Shown here piece after piece: positions 17,182 to 25,413 of a stretch of DNA of 64,000 nucleotides (the first letter of the stretch is position 1; each line of letters starts with the position of its first letter). The translations under genes and the position numbers were made by a program. Below the pieces are notes generated by a model, which was not told the origin of the DNA, made no database searches, and was given only the letters and a program-made list of their open reading frames with translations. The stretch comes from Desulfatibacillum alkenivorans DSM 16219 (GTDB lineage Bacteria > Desulfobacterota > Desulfobacteria > Desulfobacterales > Desulfatibacillaceae), in the NCBI RefSeq assembly GCF_900142135.1, contig NZ_FQZU01000002.1:1-64000 (forward strand). Direction: 5' to 3'.

Positions 17182-20172
17182 ATGATTGCCACATGCCTGA
17201 AATGCATCTATCACGCCCATTCTGGATTTGCCGCGGAACAATGGGGCCTGCCCCTGACTTGTTGTCATGGCTGCCGTCGCTATCACATGATCGGCGAGGG
17301 CGGCGGAGGAAAATCCTCCGGCAGCGGCGGAGATCTTTCCCTGGATTCGGACTTGGACCTGGGCTCCCTGGATGACGACCTGGATATGGACCTTTCCAGC
17401 CTGGAAATGGATTTGGACGCAGGCTCCGACTCCGGCGCCTCCGCCCAGGCCGGCGCCCAAGCCGGCTCCGATCCCTTGGATGTCTCCGACCTGGCTCTGG
17501 ACCGCCCGGCGGCCCCGGTTGACTTGGATGAAGACCTTCCGGATTTGGATCCTGACCTGGAGGGCGATTCTTCTTCCTATGCACCGGATGATGACACCTT
17601 TGACCTGGACGTGGATCTGCCTGAGTTGGACGACGATCTGGGGACGCCTGAATTGGAAAATCAGTTGGCCGAAAATCTGGCCGCAGTTTCCCAGGCGGCT
17701 CCGGCCCAACCCAAGGATATGGATATTGACCTCCCCGATCTGGAAGACGAGTTCGGAGACCAGCTTGCCGAAAGCGTGGAGGACATCAATTCCGTGGGAC
17801 AGGGCTCGGAGTTTTCCTCCAGGGACGACGGCCTGGGCCTGCCGGAACTGGATATGGTTCCCGAGGACAATATAGCCGAGGAGGAAGCGCTCGGCGAAGT
17901 GAGCGACGAACTGGACCGGGAATTGCCGGAACTGGACATGGGGCTCCCCGAGATTGATGAAGATTCGGTGGACGACTCGGCCATGAGCCTGTCCGAGGAC
18001 GACGCCCTTGATATTCCCGACCTGGACATGGACCTGCCGGACATGGATTCCACGGCGGATGACTCGACCCAGGGGCCGGGCGCCGATGAATTGGGCCTGC
18101 CCGACCTGGACAGCGATCCCGGCGATCTGGGCATGGCGGCGGATGACGAATTGGGTCTGCCGGACCTGTCCAGCGAGGACGACAGCCTGAGTCTCGACGA
18201 CGACGGAACGGATGCAGACGGCGACCTGGCCCTGGGCGGAGACGATGACGGCGGCCTGGACCTTGGCCTGGATGACGCTGCAGATGACGACGATTTGGGC
18301 CTGCCTGACCTGTATGACCCTGCTTTGGAAGAACCCGCGGCCCCCGAAGCCGCTGATGATGATTTGGACCTGTCCGGTTTGGACGCAATGCCGGAAGGAC
18401 TTGACGAACCGGTAGACGCCCCCATGGATTTGGATCTCGACGGTCTGGACGACCTGGGAGACGATCTGGAGGCTGGAGCCCCCCAGGAAGCGGATGCAAC
18501 GGAAGACGCCCCGTCGGAACTGGACTTGGAACTGGGAGACACAATGACCATGGATATGGATGGCGTAAAGGAACCGGAAGCCTCTCCGGATTCCGCAGAT
18601 TTGGATGTGGACCTTGGCGACATGGATACTTTGGAAGACCTTAGAATGGAATCGGACGACGAGGAGGAATCCTCCGGCGAACTGGAGCTGGAACTAGAGG
18701 ACATGGACGGCGGAGAAGACTCCACGCCCCTGCCCCTGGAAGAATCCACCGCGGACCTGGATCTGGATTTGGACCTGGACAGCTTTGCGGAAGAGGATAA
18801 ACCCGCCGAGGCGGCCGCTGGGGAAGACGGCCTCGGCCTCGGCGAGATGGATCTGACCGAGGAGCTTCTTGTTCCGGAGTCCGAAGAAGACGACTCCGAA
18901 GGATTGGGCGAAGACTTCGATTTGGAAATCGACGACCTGTCTACAGGCGCGGAGGATGCGCCTGCCAAGGACGCGCCGGTTTCCGACCTGGACCTGGGCG
19001 ACCTGGAAATGGAGCCTGAAGCCGAACTGGAAATGACCGAAGAGGAAGCCACCGAAGAAATGTCCATTGACCTGGACAGCTTTGACCTGACCATGGATGC
19101 CAGCGCTCCGGAGCCCGAGCCCGCCCAGCAGGCGGCTGATGAGGGCATGGACCTGGATTTTGACATGGACATGGAGGACAGCCAGGGCGACGACGGCGGT
19201 ATGGATCTGGATATTGATCTGGAGGATGAAATCGCCTCGGACGGCCTGGAAGTGCAGGTCGTGGACGATGATGAGCAGGAATTTGAGATTGATGAAGATA
19301 CGGATGATTTCCAGGTGGACGCGCCCATAGGCGACGCCATCCAGACCATGGAGTTCACCCATGATGAAGAAGGCGCGGCAACCATGGACATGGAGCCCGG
19401 CGAAACCATGGAGCTGCCGCCGGAAACCATGGACACTGAAGCAAGCGCGCCTCCGCCGCCTCCGCCTTCCGATGAGGAAGAGGAGGAAGAAGATTTTGCC
19501 GCTCCGCCTGCCAAGAAAGGCCCGAGCAAGATCCTGATCCTTCTGTTGGTGCTGATCATCCTTTTGGGCGGCGGCTTTGCCGCAGTCAAGTATCTGGACA
19601 TCCAACTGCCCTTTGAAATCCCGTTTGTATCTGAAATGCTGGGGATTGCGCCCGAGCCTGAGCCGGCCCCCAAACCCATGCCGAAGCCCAAACCGGCCCC
19701 GGCGCCCGCTGCAAAACCTGTGGCGCCCAAGCCCCAGGCCGCGCCTGCTGAACCGCCTGTCTCGGCCGCTCCGAGCCGGAACATAGTGGGTCAGATCAAT
19801 TTCGGCGCCTATCAGCATGAGTGGATCCAGGGCGCTGACGGCAGCTGGATGCTGGTGGTCAGCGGAAAGGTGCAAAACGGATTTAACGCGCCTTGCAGCA
19901 ATATTCGCCTTAAAGGGGTGTTAAAGGACGCTGCGGGCAAGGTTCTGACCGAGGTGCAGGCCTACGCTGGCAATCCCCTGCCCAAGGCCCAATTGAGCTC
20001 CATGAGCCGGGCGGACATCCGCAGCGCCATGGGCAATAAAAATGGCGCCGGAAATTCGAATTTAGGTCTTGCACAGAACGGCGTTTTAGACTATACGGTT
20101 GTTTTCTTCGATCCGCCGGCGGCCCTGGATTCCGTGGACGTGGTCCTTGCTGAAGCCAATCACGGCAGCTGA
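17182..20172 (+). CDS. Zinc-ribbon / giant acidic repeat / single-span membrane protein with DUF3426-like C-terminus
   Basis: This is a 996-residue protein. Residues 1-38 form an MJ0042-type zinc ribbon (C5-x2-C8, C28-x2-C31). Residues ~45-765 are low-complexity and extremely acidic, built from irregular D/E-L repeats such as LDLGDLD, LPDLD and MDLDLD. A proline patch and a basic KKGPSK segment precede one membrane helix (~782-806, ILILLLVLIILLGGGFA). A Pro/Lys/Ala-rich linker then leads to a DUF3426-like beta domain (~866-993). Zinc ribbon, helix and DUF3426 are a known delta-proteobacterial combination of unknown function; the 700-residue acidic insert is unusual. By the positive-inside rule the acidic part is cytoplasmic and the DUF3426-like domain periplasmic. 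The ATG follows GGGGAAAAGAC. Confidence 0.7.
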   Translation: MIATCLKCIYHAHSGFAAEQWGLPLTCCHGCRRYHMIGEGGGGKSSGSGGDLSLDSDLDLGSLDDDLDMDLSSLEMDLDAGSDSGASAQAGAQAGSDPLDVSDLALDRPAAPVDLDEDLPDLDPDLEGDSSSYAPDDDTFDLDVDLPELDDDLGTPELENQLAENLAAVSQAAPAQPKDMDIDLPDLEDEFGDQLAESVEDINSVGQGSEFSSRDDGLGLPELDMVPEDNIAEEEALGEVSDELDRELPELDMGLPEIDEDSVDDSAMSLSEDDALDIPDLDMDLPDMDSTADDSTQGPGADELGLPDLDSDPGDLGMAADDELGLPDLSSEDDSLSLDDDGTDADGDLALGGDDDGGLDLGLDDAADDDDLGLPDLYDPALEEPAAPEAADDDLDLSGLDAMPEGLDEPVDAPMDLDLDGLDDLGDDLEAGAPQEADATEDAPSELDLELGDTMTMDMDGVKEPEASPDSADLDVDLGDMDTLEDLRMESDDEEESSGELELELEDMDGGEDSTPLPLEESTADLDLDLDLDSFAEEDKPAEAAAGEDGLGLGEMDLTEELLVPESEEDDSEGLGEDFDLEIDDLSTGAEDAPAKDAPVSDLDLGDLEMEPEAELEMTEEEATEEMSIDLDSFDLTMDASAPEPEPAQQAADEGMDLDFDMDMEDSQGDDGGMDLDIDLEDEIASDGLEVQVVDDDEQEFEIDEDTDDFQVDAPIGDAIQTMEFTHDEEGAATMDMEPGETMELPPETMDTEASAPPPPPPSDEEEEEEDFAAPPAKKGPSKILILLLVLIILLGGGFAAVKYLDIQLPFEIPFVSEMLGIAPEPEPAPKPMPKPKPAPAPAAKPVAPKPQAAPAEPPVSAAPSRNIVGQINFGAYQHEWIQGADGSWMLVVSGKVQNGFNAPCSNIRLKGVLKDAAGKVLTEVQAYAGNPLPKAQLSSMSRADIRSAMGNKNGAGNSNLGLAQNGVLDYTVVFFDPPAALDSVDVVLAEANHGS

Positions 20173-20260
20173 TCGAAGGAATTTTAAAAATAGTTGGCAG
20201 AGATGTATTTTCCGGGTTGACGCCGGACAAATCACGTGGTAAAAGCGCTTTCTCTGTTGC

Positions 20261-20337
20261 GGCGATGTAGCTCAGTCGGTCAGAGCATGCGGCTCATATC
20301 CGCAGTGTCCGGGGTTCAAATCCCTGCATCGCCACCA
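20261..20337 (+). tRNA. tRNA-Met (CAT), elongator type
   Basis: The 77-base cloverleaf folds completely: acceptor GGCGATG/CATCGCC, D arm GCTC-AGTCGGTCA-GAGC, anticodon arm TGCGG-CTCATAT-CCGCA, variable GTGTC, and T arm CGGGG-TTCAAAT-CCCTG. The discriminator A and the CCA end are encoded. The anticodon is CAT. The acceptor begins with a G-C pair and the D and T arms resemble elongator Met tRNA, not the initiator. A tRNA-Ile with lysidine would share the anticodon but has a different body. Confidence 0.93.
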
Positions 20338-20348
20338 AACGCAATTAA

Positions 20349-20386
20349 AACCCTCGGGAGGCGTCCAGCCCTCTCGGGGGTTTTTT
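20349..20386 (+). terminator. Intrinsic terminator of the tRNA-Met gene
   Basis: AACCCTCGGGAGG pairs with CCTCTCGGGGGTT (about 13 bp including two G-T wobbles) and is followed directly by TTTTTT. It begins 12 bases after the tRNA CCA end. Confidence 0.85.
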
Positions 20387-20405
20387 AGTTGCCACCGCCC
20401 AAGGA

Positions 20406-20840
20406 ATGTTTTATCTTTGGACCGTGAACCACCGATCTCTTGAGTACGGCTCCTTTGCAGGTGAGCGTGTGGACGGTTTTAGCAAAATCATCGAGCAGCG
20501 AATTCAAGACGCCCAACGTAGAGGAGTCTTTGACGATCTTCCAGGCGCCGGCAAACCCATCGACCTGGACAGGGACGCCTGCGTTCCCGAAGACCTGCGC
20601 ATGGCTTACAAAATACTCAAGAACGCGGGCTGCCTGCCCCCGGAGGTGGAAGTTAAAAAGGAAATCGCCAACATGGAGCAGTTAATGGCAGGCATGGAAG
20701 ACACCCGGGAAAAATACAAAGCAATGAAGAAATTGAACCACCTGATAACCAAGCTCAATCTTATGCGTTCGGGCTCGCTTGAGTTTGATGTGCCCGAATG
20801 TTATGAGCACAAGTTGGTGGAGAAATTCGGGAAGAAATGA
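20406..20840 (+). CDS. DUF1992 (DnaJ homologue subfamily C member 28-like) domain protein
   Basis: This product of about 144 residues carries the DUF1992 signature FSKIIEQRIQDAQRRGVFDDLPGAGKPIDLD followed by PEDLRMAYKILKNAG (read in short pieces: EQRIQDA, FDDLPGAGKP, AYKILKNAG). The family is widespread and of unknown function; it is named from a human protein that also has a J domain, which is absent here. The start is uncertain. ATG 20406 lacks a spaced ribosome site, and a GTG at 20469 just before DGFSKI would match the usual short N-terminus. The next gene begins four bases after the stop, so they are probably co-transcribed. Confidence 0.75.
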   Translation: MFYLWTVNHRSLEYGSFAGERVDGFSKIIEQRIQDAQRRGVFDDLPGAGKPIDLDRDACVPEDLRMAYKILKNAGCLPPEVEVKKEIANMEQLMAGMEDTREKYKAMKKLNHLITKLNLMRSGSLEFDVPECYEHKLVEKFGKK

Positions 20841-20844
20841 AAGC

Positions 20845-21339
20845 ATGTTTTTTAACCGCAACAAGCAGGCCCCTAAGCAACCGGAAAATCCGGGGGTCGT
20901 AAAAAGCGTATTCCTGGCCTATTTTATTTTGGTTCTCCACGCCCTTTTGGTTTTAGGGCTGGGAGGGGCCGTCCTCTTCTTCGGCGGCCTGGTCCATTTT
21001 ATGCCTTATATCTTCTTCGGCGGAACCGCCCTCATAATCTACTCGGGATACCGCTTTTTCCAAAAGCTGAAACGCGACGGAAAAAGCCTGTCCGAAGTCC
21101 TTTCCGACCCCATGATCAGCGGAAAAGAAGTGGAAGTCAGCTTTCTCGGCGGCTTGGTGTCCGTACGTATGGACGGCAGGGCGGCGGCTGAAAGGCTGGC
21201 GGGCCCCCGCCACGTAGCCCAACTGGAAGACCCTGACGCCATGCGCCTCCGCGAGCTTAAGGAACTGGCCGAACTTTTTGAGAAAAATCTCATAACGGCC
21301 GCCGAGTACCACAAAGCCAAACAAGGGCTCTTGAAGTAA
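20845..21339 (+). CDS. Two-span membrane protein with SHOCT-like C-terminus
   Basis: The product has 164 residues. Two hydrophobic helices lie at about 22-48 and 50-68, followed by a basic loop (KLKRDGK) and a short soluble domain. The last 30 residues (LRELKELAELFEKNLITAAEYHKAK, in pieces LKELAELF and ITAAEYHKAK) resemble the SHOCT short-helix motif found at the ends of many bacterial membrane proteins. ATG 20845 follows GGGAAG and lies four bases after the DUF1992 gene. The function is unknown. Confidence 0.65.
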   Translation: MFFNRNKQAPKQPENPGVVKSVFLAYFILVLHALLVLGLGGAVLFFGGLVHFMPYIFFGGTALIIYSGYRFFQKLKRDGKSLSEVLSDPMISGKEVEVSFLGGLVSVRMDGRAAAERLAGPRHVAQLEDPDAMRLRELKELAELFEKNLITAAEYHKAKQGLLK

Positions 21340-21417
21340 TCCGGCCTGCAGGCAAAAGGCCGGACCCTGATAAAAGGGTTTGCACAAAACATCAACCCAA
21401 CCACGCCGGGGGGATCC

Positions 21418-22380
21418 ATGAAAAGGTTGAATCTCGCCCTCCTATTCGGCGGCGCCTCCGCAGAACGGGAGGTCTCCATTCTTAGCGGCACGGAAGTGCT
21501 CAACGCCTTGGACAAAGACCGTTTTGTCGTTCGCTGCTACGACCCCAAAATCGACATTCCGCGCCTTGTGCACGACGCTCCCAATATAGACGTCGCCGTG
21601 GTCATGCTCCACGGAGAATACGGCGAGGACGGCCGGATCCAGGGCCTCTTGGATTTGCTGGACATCCCTTATCAGGGGTCTGGAGTCCTGGGCAGCGCTG
21701 TATCCATGAGCAAACTGGCCTCCAAGCAGCTTTATGAGCAAGCAGGGATTAAAACTCCGTCCTATCGCGTGGTCAGCCCGGATATTCGCCATGAGGCCGC
21801 AAATCTGGCCGGCCAGGTGGGGTACCCCCTGTTCGTCAAACCCTGCATGGGAGGCTCCTCCATAGGCATGAGCTTGGTTAAAGGGCCTGCCGACCTGGAC
21901 AAGGCGCTGGACGCGGGATTCGCCGAAGATCCGGTCCTGCTTCTGGAAGCCTGCGTGACCGGCGTGGAAATCACGGGCGCCGTGCTTGGCAACGACGAAT
22001 TGGAAGCCCTGCCGTTAATCGAAATCGTGCCGGGAGAGGAATTCGCCTTTTTTGAATACGGCGCAAAATACGAAGCCGGCAAGTCCGAAGAAATCTGCCC
22101 CGCCCGCATCAGCGAAGAAGACGCTCAAAGGGCCATGGATCTGTCCAAACAAGCTCACAAAGCCCTATTCTGCAAGGGATACAGCCGCACGGACATGATT
22201 CTGGATAAGGAAGGGGCCCTGCATGTGCTGGAGACCAACACCATACCGGGAATGACCGCCAACAGCCTGCTGCCCAAAGCCGCAAAGGCTGCGGGCATGG
22301 ATTTCACCGCGCTTATGAGCAGGCTGGTGGATTTGGCCCTGGAGGCCAAAGGACGGCCCGGGCATATCGAAGCGGCTTAA
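21418..22380 (+). CDS. ddl: D-alanine--D-alanine ligase
   Basis: This 320-residue ATP-grasp ligase joins two D-alanines for peptidoglycan precursors. The N-terminal LLFGGASAEREVSILSG segment, the MLHGEYGEDGRIQGLLD segment, the grasp loop KPCMGGSSIGMS and the C-terminal VLETNTIPGMT with the metal ligands are all in place (each seen at the expected order). The ATG follows GGGGGGATCC. The gene's last four bases overlap the stop of the minus-strand YkgJ gene, so the two converge. It is located outside any mur operon in this window. Confidence 0.95.
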   Translation: MKRLNLALLFGGASAEREVSILSGTEVLNALDKDRFVVRCYDPKIDIPRLVHDAPNIDVAVVMLHGEYGEDGRIQGLLDLLDIPYQGSGVLGSAVSMSKLASKQLYEQAGIKTPSYRVVSPDIRHEAANLAGQVGYPLFVKPCMGGSSIGMSLVKGPADLDKALDAGFAEDPVLLLEACVTGVEITGAVLGNDELEALPLIEIVPGEEFAFFEYGAKYEAGKSEEICPARISEEDAQRAMDLSKQAHKALFCKGYSRTDMILDKEGALHVLETNTIPGMTANSLLPKAAKAAGMDFTALMSRLVDLALEAKGRPGHIEAA

Positions 22381-23138
22381 GGATGATTCTCCACGGGAAA
22401 TAAGGCCAGCTTGCCCCGGATGTTTTTCACCTCCAGGCCGCAGCCTTTCAAGGCTTCCTGCAAGGGCCTGCCGAACAAGAAATCCAGGTGTTCGTTTTTA
22501 AGCCCTGCCTTTTGCACCAGCATGGCCCGCATGTCATTCTCGTACAGAACCATGTCCAGAATCTGGTTGGCGGCGTTTTCCGCCTGCTCTGAAGAGAGCA
22601 GCCCGATCAACCGCCCTATCTCCCGGTGCGAGCATCTTTTCTCGTGGGCGTCCATGAATTTCCTGACGGCGTCCTGAGGACCGACCAGGTCAAACCGCGT
22701 CAGGCGGTCCTTGGCGTACACCGCTTCAATGGCTGACGTGTCCCAGCATGCCAGGGCGCGGCACTCCATGGGGCGATCCTGGTAAATGCCGCAGTTTTTT
22801 TCCTCTTCGTTAAAAAAAAGGCAGGTCCAAGATCCGGGCTTGCCCTTAATCTTGACCATTTCCTCCTGGGAGGGAACCACGGCGCCCACCACGTTTTCGT
22901 ACACCTTCTCGCCCACGCGCAAGGTAAACAAGTGCTGGGGCATGATAACGCCCCGCCGCATGATGTCCATGTCCTGCTTGTGAAGCGCGGGGCCGCCCTT
23001 GGTGCAGCACGAACCGCACTGGATGCAGGAGGTCCTGGGGGCGTCCGGAGTTTTGCTGGAATTGGGGGTCAATGGTCCGTCCTCATTGGCAGTATTGGTT
23101 GGCGCAGCATTTTTCATCATGGAGCGAGGGGAAAGCAT
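22377..23138 (-). CDS. YkgJ family cysteine cluster protein (long form)
   Basis: This 253-residue protein has the YkgJ pattern: CIQCGSCCTKGG near residue 38, WTCLFFNEEEKNCGIYQDRPMECRALACW in the middle (Cys-rich), and a late KRCSHREI. The role of the family is unknown; the cysteines probably hold a metal centre. The start at 23138 makes it overlap the 3' end of the yidD-like gene by 56 bases. The alternative ATGs at 23120 and 23117 still overlap. This and yidD-like therefore form one transcript. Confidence 0.8.
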   Translation of the reverse strand: MLSPRSMMKNAAPTNTANEDGPLTPNSSKTPDAPRTSCIQCGSCCTKGGPALHKQDMDIMRRGVIMPQHLFTLRVGEKVYENVVGAVVPSQEEMVKIKGKPGSWTCLFFNEEEKNCGIYQDRPMECRALACWDTSAIEAVYAKDRLTRFDLVGPQDAVRKFMDAHEKRCSHREIGRLIGLLSSEQAENAANQILDMVLYENDMRAMLVQKAGLKNEHLDFLFGRPLQEALKGCGLEVKNIRGKLALFPVENHP

Positions 23139-23514
23139 TCTCCGAAACCGGATCCAGGCATTTTTTCTTTCCGTTCACCCAAAGGACGGGGGAGAGGTGG
23201 ATTTCGTCCCGGCCGCAGCGCATGAGTCTGTCGCAGGTCATGATATAGCCCCTCAAGAGGCCGTATTCTTCAAAGCACTGCCGGCCGTAGCGCGAGCAAC
23301 TGGGATGCATTCTGCACCGCGCCCCGCCCACGGGGGAGAGGATTTCCTGGTAGGCGGTAATCATAAATCCTTCGCCTACGCTGTCTTCATGTTTGACCGC
23401 TGCGGGTTTGACGGCCTTTTTAGGCCCCTTCATAGGGTCTCCTCCCGCAACGGCGGGGCCGGCCGACAGAAGCAATATCACGATCAAAGCCGTATGCAGT
23501 GCAATCGTTTTCAT
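23083..23514 (-). CDS. yidD: YidD-domain protein with N-terminal signal sequence
   Basis: The 143-residue product contains the full YidD (DUF37) core: AYQEILSPVGGARCRMHPSCSRYG (about 54-77, seen in pieces YQEILSP, RCRMHPSCSRY), then YGLLRGY and DRLMRCG. Ordinary YidD is about 70-85 residues, cytoplasmic-side and amphipathic, and helps membrane protein insertion. Here the core is preceded by a hydrophobic leader (MKTIALHTALIVILLLSAGPAVA) that looks like a cleavable signal peptide plus a lysine-rich linker. Export would place YidD in the periplasm, which is odd. ATG 23514 is chosen to begin the signal sequence. Confidence 0.75.
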   Translation of the reverse strand: MKTIALHTALIVILLLSAGPAVAGGDPMKGPKKAVKPAAVKHEDSVGEGFMITAYQEILSPVGGARCRMHPSCSRYGRQCFEEYGLLRGYIMTCDRLMRCGRDEIHLSPVLWVNGKKKCLDPVSENAFPSLHDEKCCANQYCQ

Positions 23515-23671
23515 GTCGTCAGTGGACAATTTCTCGGCCTCCCTGTCAAGCGAAAACCGGATGCCGCCTAAATCCTCCATGGGGGGTGACGATCAGGCTG
23601 TTTTGCGATACAGTGCCTTAAGTCGAAATCGGCTTGAAAGAATCGGAGCATTTGGAAAGGACCCTGCACCC

Positions 23672-24439
23672 ATGGCGAAAATCAAAACAGGACGGCATCT
23701 TTTAACTGCCGGAGAAACCTTTAATTTTACATGCAATCCCCAGGTGGACTGCTTTACCAATTGCTGTCACAACGCAGACATGTACTTATACCCCTACGAC
23801 GTCATCCGCATGAAAAACCGGTTGGGCATGACCTCGGACGAGTTTTTGGAAAAGCACACCTATTCGGATTATCGGGACAACGAGCATTTTCCCAGCGTCA
23901 TGCTGAAAATGCAGAAGATCGAAGGCCTGCCGTGCCCCTTTTTGACCGATGAAGGCTGCACCGTGTATGAAGACCGGCCTTTTTCGTGCCGGGCCTATCC
24001 ATTGGAGCCCGCAGTCTCCCGGGTGGGCGACTACTGTCATACAGCCTATTTTTATACCGTACACGACCATTGCCACGGCCACGGCCACGGCCACGGGCAG
24101 GGCAGGGAGTGGACTGCCGAGGAATGGATTGCAGACCAGAATATGGGGGATTACATTGCCATGAACGCCCACTGGGTGGATATGGACTCTCTGTTCCGGT
24201 CCAACCCATGGGGGCCCCAGGGGAGGCAAAGCCCGGCCCTGAAAATGGCGGCCATGGCCTGCTTCAACGTGGATAAGTTTAAGGATTTCGTCCTGAACAG
24301 CTCGTTTTTAAGCCGCTTTGACGTACCCGGGGACAGGCTCGCCATGGCCCAGGCTTCGGACGAGGACATGATGCTTTTGGGGTTCGACTTCGTGAAATCC
24401 TTCCTCACGGGCAAGGGGCCGTTTTTTCCTAAGAGTTGA
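23672..24439 (+). CDS. YkgJ family cysteine cluster protein with His-rich loop
   Basis: The product has 255 residues. The YkgJ cysteines are C21, C27, C31 and C32 (CNPQVDCFTNCC), then C88, C96, C106 and C122 in the PCPFLTDEGC, RPFSCRAYP and YCHT segments. A histidine-rich stretch HDHCHGHGHGHG (131-142) directly follows; it could bind nickel, zinc or another metal and is not a usual part of the family. ATG 23672 has GGAAAGG upstream and begins the homologous region; the longer frame to 23393 overlaps yidD on the other strand. Metal storage or metallochaperone activity is only a suggestion from composition. Confidence 0.8.
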   Translation: MAKIKTGRHLLTAGETFNFTCNPQVDCFTNCCHNADMYLYPYDVIRMKNRLGMTSDEFLEKHTYSDYRDNEHFPSVMLKMQKIEGLPCPFLTDEGCTVYEDRPFSCRAYPLEPAVSRVGDYCHTAYFYTVHDHCHGHGHGHGQGREWTAEEWIADQNMGDYIAMNAHWVDMDSLFRSNPWGPQGRQSPALKMAAMACFNVDKFKDFVLNSSFLSRFDVPGDRLAMAQASDEDMMLLGFDFVKSFLTGKGPFFPKS

Positions 24440-24469
24440 TGAATAAACTCCCATAATTTGACGGACGGG

Positions 24470-25303
24470 CTATTTCACGCCGCCCGTTTGCCTGAGAACC
24501 GCCTTTTCCTCCACCAGAGGCAGGCTGGCTTCCACCCGTCCGTCGGAGAAAAACGCGTATTTAGCCAGTTGAGGCGTTTTGTCGTCCATCAGGTATACGC
24601 CGGAGAGCTTATCCCCTTCGTAAATGATGAACTTAAGGTCCCCTTTATCCCACTCTGAGTTTGAAGCCCCGTTGTAAAATCCCAGGATCCGGCCGTCCAT
24701 CTTGAAGGCCTCCACCCTGGCGCCCTGGGCGTCATATTCTGCGTATGCCTTGGCGGCAGTCAGATCGCCGAACTGGGACTTGTTCATTTCCCACAAAGCG
24801 GGCTGGTCTTTGACCTTACGCAAAAACAAAGCGGTTTGGTTGAAAATCTTCAGATTCATACGCATGCGCTGGTGGCTGGTCACGCCGGTCGTATGATAGC
24901 CGGAAGGCCCGGCGCTGTCCCCGCCCACCACGGGAATCGAGGGCGTGGCGGGCATGTCTATGATCATGTCGTGGGTGCGCTCCTCCGAAAGCGAGGACGA
25001 CGTCACCACAACATGGGCGCCTTTTGCCTGGGCGAACTCCAACAGCTTTTGGGGATCGTTGTATGGGCCTTCAAAGGACGAGCGGCCGATGATAAGGTAG
25101 TCTTTAAAAAAGACATCGTATATTTTATCCGCATTGACGTCATAATAATTGAAAATTTTAGCGTCACTGGTTGGGGGCATGGCCTCGGGCATTTCCGGGG
25201 TGTAGGTGATTTCATAGCCTCTTTGCATGCAACCGGAAAAAAGCAGAACGGCCAAGGCCGCCGCCGCGCAAAAACGGGAAAAAACAGACAGGCAGGGTTT
25301 CAT
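24470..25303 (-). CDS. Putative lipoprotein of unknown function
   Basis: This is a 277-residue protein with a lipoprotein signal: basic start, hydrophobic core AAAALAVLLFSGC, and lipobox cysteine C25. The mature part is polar and rich in beta-type segments, with AKGAHVVVTSSSLSEERTHD in the middle, as in proteins that carry a small substrate- or surface-related fold; I do not recognise a family. It is probably tethered to a membrane facing the periplasm. The frame opens at 25360, but ATG 25303 begins the signal peptide. It is convergent with the His-rich YkgJ gene. Confidence 0.65.
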   Translation of the reverse strand: MKPCLSVFSRFCAAAALAVLLFSGCMQRGYEITYTPEMPEAMPPTSDAKIFNYYDVNADKIYDVFFKDYLIIGRSSFEGPYNDPQKLLEFAQAKGAHVVVTSSSLSEERTHDMIIDMPATPSIPVVGGDSAGPSGYHTTGVTSHQRMRMNLKIFNQTALFLRKVKDQPALWEMNKSQFGDLTAAKAYAEYDAQGARVEAFKMDGRILGFYNGASNSEWDKGDLKFIIYEGDKLSGVYLMDDKTPQLAKYAFFSDGRVEASLPLVEEKAVLRQTGGVK

Positions 25304-25413
25304 ATTAAATGTCCTTGATTGTTGGTTATCCCTTATGGTGCAAGGCGCACCCTCCGACATTATGATACCGAAAAATCAATAAAGAAGCCAGCATATTTCC
25401 TGTTTCAATGGAA

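Noticed and set aside
17661-19784. 707-residue minus-strand open frame rich in Ser and Arg opposite the acidic protein gene
   Set aside because: It is the mirror of the Asp/Leu codon repeats on the plus strand. The composition is that of an antisense shadow, and it has no ribosome site or known domain.
20261-20337. Initiator or isoleucine (CAT) tRNA identity
   Set aside because: The acceptor stem starts with a paired G-C, unlike the bacterial initiator. The body follows elongator Met tRNA more closely than the Ile2 type.
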